Positions 18,780 through 26,443 of a stretch of DNA of 64,000 nucleotides are shown in pieces (within the stretch, counting starts at the first letter, position 1; every line of letters starts with the position of its first letter). Source of the stretch: Tritrichomonas musculus (taxonomy: Eukaryota; Parabasalia; Tritrichomonadida; Tritrichomonadidae); NCBI GenBank assembly GCA_039105265.1, contig JAPFFF010000007.1, positions 4,588,001-4,652,000 of the forward strand, written 5' to 3'. A program made the translations under genes and the position numbers. The notes below the pieces were generated by a model. That model worked only from the letters and a program-made list of their open reading frames with translations, was not told the DNA's origin and ran no database searches.

Positions 18780-20804
18780 ATGTTGTATCGCAACGAAAGA
18801 GCACATAATTACAAAATTGAAGCAGGAAACGTTCTTGATACATTTAATAAGATGCGTGAAATGATTAATACTAATGATGGTACACGCTCATTTTCATTCA
18901 GAACTGTTGATTGTCATGACCAACCTGCACCATTTCATCAAGGACAATATTCTCAAATCAGTTTAACGCATCCAGACCATTTCATTTCTGATGTTGATAA
19001 AGGATTCTTAACATTTCATGTCAAATTGGATTTACAATTGAATACTGATTTAGCTAAATTACAACAAATTGATGACCCAAATAACTTCTACAAATTATTC
19101 GTCGGACTTAAATCTTCAAATCAATTATTCGACAGATTGGAAATTCTTCATAATAATGTAAATGTTGGATATCAGCAAAACGAATGTGTTCGAGAAGGAT
19201 TTTTATACTCTGCTGTGAAACCAGAAACTGAAAAAAAGCGAAGACGATTTGTTCATTCACTTTGGGAAAACGTTTCAAATTATTCACAAACTGTTGCAGG
19301 TACTTATGTTAATCTAAATTCATTCAAATCTAATGGTAAATCACAAGTTGAATTTGATTTAAACGTACCATTCGATGATTTACTTGCATTACAAGCATTC
19401 GATTTATTCCCAAATGGAATCATAGGTGATTTATCAATTCGTTTCCAAGTAACTCCTGCAGGATTAGTTTGGGCAGCAATTGACCCTTATACTGTTGCTG
19501 AAACAAAGGCTTATCTTGAAGATAATGATTCTGTTACATCTGCTGAATTAGAACGATTAAAAGAAATTAAAGCTCGTGGTCATTTGAAACATCAATTTAC
19601 ACAAATTGGTAATGAAGCTATTATACCAGGACCTGGAACTCCATCTCCAGACCCATCTCCCGAACCATCTCCTGAACCAACTCCAGACCCATCTCCTGAA
19701 CCAACTCCAACACCTGTTAAATACAAGATTCAATATCGAATTGGTGAACAATGGGATAATGATGATGGAAGTACTGGTTACACTGATATTCTTACTGATT
19801 TGGAATTCAATTTCAGTTACACAAAGGAAGAATTTGAAGAATTTGGACTCCAACCAGGTGCAACTGATGAAGAAATTTGCGTTCATAATCCTGCTGTAAC
19901 ATTACCACCATTAAATCATGCTGACAAAAATGGAAGATATTATGCTTGGCAAATTGTTAAAACACCAGTTGTTTCTGCTAAGCAGACTCTTCAATCAATT
20001 CATGATGCTAAATCACAACTTCACAACGAAACATATTCATCACAGAAAGCTACATTAACTGTAAACAGAATGACAATCACATTATGTAAATCAAATATGC
20101 AAGGTTATGGTGTCTGTGAACCTACTAGAAGAGGAATTGAAAATATTCTCCGTGAAGGAATTATAATCCCATCTCAGAAAGTTGATTACCATTCATTCCC
20201 AATTGCTCCTGCTGCAAATGGAATTAAGTCAACATTGAATATTCCATTAATTAATGTTACAACAATGTCAATTATGTTTCCAAAACATCATAATGACCTC
20301 ACTGTTTTCGAAAATCCAGTATATCAAAATTGTTATCTCAATATTGGTGGCAAGAACTTCCCAGATGAAAATGTTTCAACAATTGGTGCAAGATTCTTTG
20401 AAAATCAATTAACCGCTGGAGACCTTGATGCAATCGCATTACAATGCACTAAAGAATTTGAGGACTCAATGACTATGCCAAAGAATGATGCAAACGGAGT
20501 TCGCTACAAGAATACTTTAAGTGATGCTTCTAGCTTTGTTTTCAATATTCAAACTGAACGTTCATCTGCTGGTTATTGTTATGATGGTTTGGATGGTGGA
20601 TTTGGTAACATTCAGGTTCAAGTAAATGGTCAACCAATATATACAGGACCAAATGATACATATTATAATGTTAATGAAGAAGGTACAGTACATCCACCCC
20701 CAACACAATTATGGCTCACAAGAGATACCTATTTCAAATTAAGTTTGAATGGTTTAGAATATATTGATGATGAATCCCCAGCTGGTTCTCAGGTTAATCA
20801 GTAA
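18780..20804 (+). CDS. Major capsid protein (double jelly-roll type)
   Basis: 674 residues. The layout matches Maverick major capsid proteins: the SFRTVDCHDQP start, repeated beta-strand segments such as GFLTFHVKLDLQL and FDLFPNGIIGDLSIRFQV, and a late SVMSIMFPK-like segment (TTMSIMFPKHH). A Pro/Ser/Glu-rich insert of about 30 residues (about 283-312, PSPEPTPDPSPEP) is probably an exposed loop or linker. Forms the icosahedral shell with the penton-type protein. The start is the first ATG after a hairpin-containing leader (CAAAC/GTTTG at 18739..18751). Neighbours: amphipathic peptide upstream, integrase downstream. Confidence 0.85.
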   Translation: MLYRNERAHNYKIEAGNVLDTFNKMREMINTNDGTRSFSFRTVDCHDQPAPFHQGQYSQISLTHPDHFISDVDKGFLTFHVKLDLQLNTDLAKLQQIDDPNNFYKLFVGLKSSNQLFDRLEILHNNVNVGYQQNECVREGFLYSAVKPETEKKRRRFVHSLWENVSNYSQTVAGTYVNLNSFKSNGKSQVEFDLNVPFDDLLALQAFDLFPNGIIGDLSIRFQVTPAGLVWAAIDPYTVAETKAYLEDNDSVTSAELERLKEIKARGHLKHQFTQIGNEAIIPGPGTPSPDPSPEPSPEPTPDPSPEPTPTPVKYKIQYRIGEQWDNDDGSTGYTDILTDLEFNFSYTKEEFEEFGLQPGATDEEICVHNPAVTLPPLNHADKNGRYYAWQIVKTPVVSAKQTLQSIHDAKSQLHNETYSSQKATLTVNRMTITLCKSNMQGYGVCEPTRRGIENILREGIIIPSQKVDYHSFPIAPAANGIKSTLNIPLINVTTMSIMFPKHHNDLTVFENPVYQNCYLNIGGKNFPDENVSTIGARFFENQLTAGDLDAIALQCTKEFEDSMTMPKNDANGVRYKNTLSDASSFVFNIQTERSSAGYCYDGLDGGFGNIQVQVNGQPIYTGPNDTYYNVNEEGTVHPPPTQLWLTRDTYFKLSLNGLEYIDDESPAGSQVNQ

Positions 20805-20894
20805 ATTGAGATTTGATTTGAGATATTTTTTTTCTCGCAGAGCTCGAGCTCGCTTAAGAGCGAGATGCTTCTGAATTACCTTATTGTATTCGAA

Positions 20895-22277
20895 ATGTCA
20901 AAAACAAAATCTCTCAGAATTTATGATAAAGAATATCCTTCATTATTGAAATATCCATTCAAATCGAAATACAAATTTGTTGAAACTGATTTACAACCTG
21001 TTTTCAAGAATAACATTAAAACAGAACCTTTCATACCTGATTTCAAACTCAAAGCATGCAAAAAAATGTCAAAACCAAATTTCTCAAATGAACCAGGATG
21101 TTGGGAAGCCGATTTGATGTTCTCACATTATTATGCAGATGTTGAACATCCAATTAAACAAGAGCAAATCTATCTCGTTTTGATAAATGTGAATACTAGA
21201 TATCTAATTGTTGAACCAATGTCATACAAAAGTGAAATAACTCAAACTTTAAAACGAATTGTTGAAAAGAATCCTAAGTTTGAATTCAAGACAATCAAAT
21301 GTGATGGTGAATCTGGATTTGTTAGTTTAAAAGATGAATGTATTGTATTGAAAGATAATACAAAAGTAATTCTCAAAACAGATATCTCAAATGATTTACA
21401 AGTAGCATACAATTATAAACCTGAGTTAAGAAATCAAGTTAGAAATGAAATATTGTTCAATACTAATTTGAAAACGTTAATAGCATTTTTGAAAAAAAGT
21501 GGATATAAAAAAGTTATCAAGTCACCAATCTCAAAAATTGAGTTGAAAATTGACGATATCAATGATTATTATCCAGTCAAATTTGTAATTCAATCTTCCC
21601 CTTACGCTCTCGCTCATAAAAATGTTGATGCTGTAATTAGAACTATCAGAAATGCTTTTGGAATGGATAATCGAAGAATTGCTGATTATAATCTCATGAG
21701 ACAAATGGTGAACTTCTATAATAACACTCCTCACAATTCATTGAAATTTCGAAATTATGATTATAATGAAGATGAATTATCTGAATATCAAGGTTCTGGA
21801 TTGATTCCTCCAACTAAATGGATTTATTATTCTCCAGTTCATGTTCAAAATAATGTTGATTTGGAATGGAGGTATATTCGAATGATGAAAATGAAATTGA
21901 GAAAGATAAATGACAAACAGAAATTGAAAGGCTTACTCTCATACAAACGTGGTAACATTATTTTGGTACATCTTGATAAAGGTAAGACTCAAAAAAAGCA
22001 TGAAAAACGAAGACGTGTATTTAATGAAATAGCTGAGTTCATATGTTATCAAAACGGTAATGTTAAATTTAGATTGTTAAATCCATATCTCACATTTGAT
22101 AAGACAAAGGATGGTCTAGTTCCCTATGAGAAATCTGAGAAAGGTAGAATTGCCAAAACTGATGATGAGAAAGCAATTATTGAAGTCCCAATTATTTACA
22201 CGAAATATGTTTGTGATTCTATCGAAGACTTGAACGATGATTATAAACAGTATTTCATATTAAATGTTGACAAATGA
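20895..22277 (+). CDS. int: Retroviral-type integrase (rve fold)
   Basis: 460 residues from the ATG at 20895. An earlier in-frame ATG (20865) lies at the edge of a hairpin cluster (20840..20864) and is less likely. The core has D73 in CWEADLMF and D137 in IKCDGES. The third acidic residue is in HKNVDAVIRTIRNAFG (D245), where many retroviral-type integrases have Glu. The NFYNNTPHNSL block is typical of the family. The C-terminal part is Lys/Arg-rich (KTQKKHEKRRR) and may bind DNA. It joins element ends to the target with 6-bp staggered cuts, matching the ATGAAT and TTGGGT duplications. It overlaps the next gene by 14 bp. Confidence 0.88.
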   Translation: MSKTKSLRIYDKEYPSLLKYPFKSKYKFVETDLQPVFKNNIKTEPFIPDFKLKACKKMSKPNFSNEPGCWEADLMFSHYYADVEHPIKQEQIYLVLINVNTRYLIVEPMSYKSEITQTLKRIVEKNPKFEFKTIKCDGESGFVSLKDECIVLKDNTKVILKTDISNDLQVAYNYKPELRNQVRNEILFNTNLKTLIAFLKKSGYKKVIKSPISKIELKIDDINDYYPVKFVIQSSPYALAHKNVDAVIRTIRNAFGMDNRRIADYNLMRQMVNFYNNTPHNSLKFRNYDYNEDELSEYQGSGLIPPTKWIYYSPVHVQNNVDLEWRYIRMMKMKLRKINDKQKLKGLLSYKRGNIILVHLDKGKTQKKHEKRRRVFNEIAEFICYQNGNVKFRLLNPYLTFDKTKDGLVPYEKSEKGRIAKTDDEKAIIEVPIIYTKYVCDSIEDLNDDYKQYFILNVDK

Positions 22278-22641
22278 GATAAAAAAAGATGTTTACTCAA
22301 TGAAGCAACCAGTTACAAAACGCTATTTTCACACTCAAGATAAAGAATTTACTTTACCAAGTGAGTTTGTATCAAGTCGAAACAAGAAATTTATTGTTGT
22401 ACAGTATGTTGGAGCAATTGTTAAAGATACTCTTGTTGGAGATTTGATGGTACACTCTGATATTGTACAACAAGATGGTTATTGTGATTGTTTCATTATG
22501 TTAGCAAACAGACGTCAAACTAAATATCGAAAATATGAGTTTCTTGGTCATGAACGTAATTTTAAAATTTGGTTCACAGATTTATATGGGAACTCAATTG
22601 AACCATCTGCTTTTGTAATGAGTTGCCTATTAATCTTTTAA
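22264..22641 (+). CDS. Candidate minor capsid (penton-like) protein
   Basis: 125 residues, or 113 from the second Met at 22300. Beta-strand-rich sequence: KFIVVQYVGAIV, DLMVHSDIV, YCDCFIMLANRR, FKIWFTDLYGNSIEPSAFVM. The size and predicted all-beta character fit a single jelly-roll. It overlaps the integrase stop, which suggests tight co-expression. Assignment as minor capsid protein is inference from size and place. Confidence 0.5.
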   Translation: MLTNEIKKDVYSMKQPVTKRYFHTQDKEFTLPSEFVSSRNKKFIVVQYVGAIVKDTLVGDLMVHSDIVQQDGYCDCFIMLANRRQTKYRKYEFLGHERNFKIWFTDLYGNSIEPSAFVMSCLLIF

Positions 22642-22709
22642 ATAGGTTTTTTTGTTTGCCAGGCATCAAATAGCCATTTAGGCCTTATTATTTTTGTTCC
22701 AAATGAAAA

Positions 22710-23366
22710 ATGATACGTAAAACAAAGGATAAAAATAAAGAAGTATTAACAGCAGAACAAGAATCTAATTTAATTGATAAGGATGCTATTATTCTAGATA
22801 GAACTCACACATTATATTCATATATTGATAAAAAAGATAAGAAAGTTTACTTCTATTTGAGTAGTAATTATCAAGATTTATTTGTTTTTATGGAAGGTGA
22901 TAATATATTGTTAAATTTACCTAAGAAAGTTGATATGAATACAAAAATGAACATCTTAGATAATAAACGTCCTTATTTAAAAAGAAAATTTGTCATTTCT
23001 ATTGAAATTGGTTCCAAAATTGGAAATACGGATATTAAATTTGTTGAAAGATGGTTTGATGAACTAAATAAATCATATATTGTATTAATGGAAGATTGTG
23101 GATATAAATATGCTATTAAAGAAACAAATAATTTCTGTTTTGAATTAGATTCCGAAGGAGATGTAAATAGAAAAATCAAACCACTTCCGTTACACATATT
23201 TCTTTGTTTCAAACCTGAAACTTTTATGAATGAATGGAATCGTGTTGAATTACGAAATTTGGATGAGGAAGCTGATTTAAAAAAATTTAAATATGAATTT
23301 CAAAATTGGCATTACCATTTTCCTGTTATTAATGTATTTAAATCTAATTATGTAAGTCCATTTTAA
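22710..23366 (+). CDS. Mav1 hypothetical protein, possibly virion
   Basis: 218 residues, no recognised family. Alternating beta-type segments (VYFYLSSNYQDLFVFMEGDN, FVISIEIGSKIG) would fit a structural protein. It ends VSPF at a TTTTAA run; the +1 frame is open through this point into the next gene (NETPESLEPL then its Met). So the two may be one protein separated by a frameshift in the T run. About 70 bp with short complementary segments separates it from the gene upstream. Confidence 0.55.
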   Translation: MIRKTKDKNKEVLTAEQESNLIDKDAIILDRTHTLYSYIDKKDKKVYFYLSSNYQDLFVFMEGDNILLNLPKKVDMNTKMNILDNKRPYLKRKFVISIEIGSKIGNTDIKFVERWFDELNKSYIVLMEDCGYKYAIKETNNFCFELDSEGDVNRKIKPLPLHIFLCFKPETFMNEWNRVELRNLDEEADLKKFKYEFQNWHYHFPVINVFKSNYVSPF

Positions 23367-23394
23367 TGAAACTCCTGAAAGCCTTGAACCATTA

Positions 23395-23871
23395 ATGGAT
23401 ATTTCAGAAAATGATAATGATGGTAAATATGAAACAAGTAATGTCGATATCAATAATAAATATGATTATGATGAAATAAGACCTAAAAAAATAAATCCTC
23501 CAGTTCCATCTATGTTACAAGGTTTGGATAAAGAAGTCGAGAGTACGACTACAATGAAACCAGATGTTGAGACATTACCGAGCTCTATTTTCAGCAATGT
23601 ATCGACCTCAAATACATGGATGAAACCTCAAAGCTCTGTACAACAAAATCCTAATAACTTTAGTCCAATGAATTACTTTCAACCCACAACATTTAATATG
23701 CCAACAGGTACTAATTTTAATTTTAATACAGAGCCAAAAAAATCATCTTTAACTAGTGAAACAAATAATGCAACCAATGGAAACTTACCAAAGATTAATG
23801 AAAGTAAGTCAGAAAACAAACCAAAAACACATATATCAACTTTCAGATTACCAAAAAATAAAACAGATTAA
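23395..23871 (+). CDS. Disordered Asn/Ser/Thr/Pro-rich protein
   Basis: 158 residues of low-complexity sequence with Phe-containing repeats (PMNYFQPTTFNMPTGTNFNF), probably unstructured. It may be the C-terminal extension of the protein encoded just upstream, since its frame is open back into the end of that gene. It ends 8 bp before the convergent 849-residue gene. Function unknown. Confidence 0.5.
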   Translation: MDISENDNDGKYETSNVDINNKYDYDEIRPKKINPPVPSMLQGLDKEVESTTTMKPDVETLPSSIFSNVSTSNTWMKPQSSVQQNPNNFSPMNYFQPTTFNMPTGTNFNFNTEPKKSSLTSETNNATNGNLPKINESKSENKPKTHISTFRLPKNKTD

Positions 23872-23879
23872 ATATTTTT

Positions 23880-26429
23880 TTATGCTTCATTTTCATCTTC
23901 AGATTCATCGGATTCAACTTTAACATTAGCTAGTTTTTCATCAGTTCTTGATTTAATATATGTTTTGTCGCGATAATTATCATACATTGATTTATACAAA
24001 TTTTTAACTTCAATGTAATTTCCGCCAACTTTCGAATTAATATGTTTATCAATATTTGAACCAAATTGTTCTCGTAAATGTTTCTTTTCTTCTTTAGTCA
24101 CTTTATTTTCCAATATTTTCTGTGCTAATTGTGTAAATCGGTCTTTCTTTGATTCTGTATATCCAAGTCCAACGTTAGCTATTAGTTCAATTGTTTGAGT
24201 TAATATTTCTCCTAATCGTTCTGATATTTCAGCTTCACCATTTATTTCACCGCCAATTGGGATAACATCTTTCATATTAGTATTATAATCTTCTTGAATC
24301 ATAAGACCTAATTCAGAATTTACTGCTTTTGATTGTACTTTTTTATATTTAACCCATTCATTCCAATTATTACATTTATGTGATTTCATTACTTTCAATT
24401 CATATTGTAAAATAAATACAGCAGTACATATTTTTAAGTAACTGAATAAACACTTCAATGGTTCCAAAAATTGATAATCTACACTTTCTCCATCAATTAC
24501 AACTTCTCCTCCAAACATATTATAGAGTGCTAATTGCCATATTTTTGAAAAGATTGAACTCCATAATCCTCTTGCATTAAGTTTGGTGCTGACTTTGGGT
24601 TTAGATAAACCAACCTTCTGATAAGCATTAACTGCTTTAATGAAATCTCCATCATATTTAACATCGATTTTACCAGCATCCCATTGTTTTTGTTTATAAT
24701 TCCATGTTTTAGTAGTACCAGTAAGATTTTTCATCCATACTTCAAATGAATCATCTGTTTTACCAGCAATGCGTTCGGTTTGCCATAATTTCTTATAAGG
24801 GTCTGCTTTAACAAGACGGAATCCATTAATTATAACAGGTTTACCACGAGTGTCAACAATAACGATGTCCTCTACTTTGTCGCCATTTAAGTCACAAATT
24901 GGATTACCAAGAGGGTCTTTAGTGTCTCTCCTTGCAGGAATTAATCGATATAATGGATATCCATTTTTATCAAATTTCTTCTTACAATAGGCTTCTGCGC
25001 CATCTCTTGTAGCACATTTTGGAGAGAATTTAATACGATAATTACCATTAATAAGAATATCAAATAATTCCCCTCGGAATTTACTAACATCAATACTTTG
25101 TTTATTTTCGAAAATGTATAAGTCATTTAAACGTTTTTGTGAAGCTTCAAATGTTTTACCAGCACGTTTACCAGTTGGGACAGACTGCATATAATTGCTT
25201 TTGAATTCAGCAGTATCGATTGGAGATACACCTTTTGGTGATTCAATATTAACATTAAATAAATCTTCGTAGTTTTCAGAACTAAGTACAGGTTTTTTAG
25301 ATGGTGATTTAAATACAGGCTTTGACATTGATTTAGGAATGGAAAAATATTCATTATCAACATTATTATCGTCAGAACTTTGTGATTCACTATTCATGTT
25401 ATAAAATATTTCTCGGTCACCATTTTCGGTAATATACTTTATTAATTGTTTGAGCTTCTTTTTGTTTTTAGGCTCAGTTGTTTCTTCAAATATGTTTGTT
25501 TCGCGTATTGCATCATGTAATTGTAATACAAGTTTTTTTACTCTGATGTCAGAATCATCTTTGGGATTTATAGCTCGATTATAATAATCATAAAGGTTTT
25601 CAGCATTAAAATCATCGTTTAATAACCCAAATTTCTTAAGTTGATTAGCATCAATTGTAGAAGATTTATTGTAAGCATCTGATAATTGTTGACCTTCTTG
25701 ATTAGATTCTGCTATCTTTTTCATTGTTTCAATATTGGTTTTCCTTCTAATATTCTCAAATTGCAATAGGTTATTTATATTATCTGATGCCTCATTGTTT
25801 TTATGTGAGTCTATATTATTTGTCAATGATTTGACAAGTGATTGAATCTGTGCGGTATCTTTTTTATTGAATACTGAATACTTCTCTGAGTCATCAGCAA
25901 TACGATAAAATAATTGTAAAGCATTAATATGATTACTATCAAGTATAACTAAATCATTAAGTGATTCAATATCTTTATTAATTCGATTTCTGAAATAATG
26001 GTCTGCTAAATCGGGCTCCTCCTCCTCTTCAATTTGTGGAATGGAAACAGGTTTTTCTTCCTCCGCTTGTCGGAGGTCGCATTGCGCCCGAGACCTCCGG
26101 TCGAGGCTGCGAGAGCCCGCAGCTTTATTTTTCAGATAGTTGGTTAAATCAATAAAGTAATTCGCTTTTGAATCAAGTATTTTAGCTAATTCATTTTTTT
26201 GTCTTGAAGTTCCTTTAGGCTTTGCGTTATATTTATCAAGCATATCTTTTAAATTTGTTTTTACATCTTTGACATAGTTACGAGGATTCTTAAGATACTC
26301 AATAATATTACCAATAATTGTTGTTATTTGTGTTAACTTACTATTTTGGAACATGAATACGAGCATATCTTGATAGTCCCCTTTTTTTACTTCGTTTAGT
26401 ATGAAATCTTCGTTTATGTTTGTTATCAT
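23880..26429 (-). CDS. Large virion-type protein
   Basis: 849 residues. Asp/Asn/Lys-rich helical N-terminal half; a folded central part (about 485-700) with a DLNGDKVEDIVIVD loop, then GKPVIINGFRLVK and later hydrophobic helices (FLEPLKCLFSYLKICTAVFI); and an acidic tail. Large proteins with such a D-x-N-G-D block occur among structural genes of Maverick-like viruses, but I cannot name the family. Residues 103-123 are encoded by a GC-rich hairpin cluster (26060..26123) and look like an inserted, tolerated segment. Divergent from the fibre-like gene, with 14 bp between starts. Confidence 0.6.
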   Translation of the reverse strand: MITNINEDFILNEVKKGDYQDMLVFMFQNSKLTQITTIIGNIIEYLKNPRNYVKDVKTNLKDMLDKYNAKPKGTSRQKNELAKILDSKANYFIDLTNYLKNKAAGSRSLDRRSRAQCDLRQAEEEKPVSIPQIEEEEEPDLADHYFRNRINKDIESLNDLVILDSNHINALQLFYRIADDSEKYSVFNKKDTAQIQSLVKSLTNNIDSHKNNEASDNINNLLQFENIRRKTNIETMKKIAESNQEGQQLSDAYNKSSTIDANQLKKFGLLNDDFNAENLYDYYNRAINPKDDSDIRVKKLVLQLHDAIRETNIFEETTEPKNKKKLKQLIKYITENGDREIFYNMNSESQSSDDNNVDNEYFSIPKSMSKPVFKSPSKKPVLSSENYEDLFNVNIESPKGVSPIDTAEFKSNYMQSVPTGKRAGKTFEASQKRLNDLYIFENKQSIDVSKFRGELFDILINGNYRIKFSPKCATRDGAEAYCKKKFDKNGYPLYRLIPARRDTKDPLGNPICDLNGDKVEDIVIVDTRGKPVIINGFRLVKADPYKKLWQTERIAGKTDDSFEVWMKNLTGTTKTWNYKQKQWDAGKIDVKYDGDFIKAVNAYQKVGLSKPKVSTKLNARGLWSSIFSKIWQLALYNMFGGEVVIDGESVDYQFLEPLKCLFSYLKICTAVFILQYELKVMKSHKCNNWNEWVKYKKVQSKAVNSELGLMIQEDYNTNMKDVIPIGGEINGEAEISERLGEILTQTIELIANVGLGYTESKKDRFTQLAQKILENKVTKEEKKHLREQFGSNIDKHINSKVGGNYIEVKNLYKSMYDNYRDKTYIKSRTDEKLANVKVESDESEDENEA

Positions 26430-26443
26430 TTATTATTCCCAAA

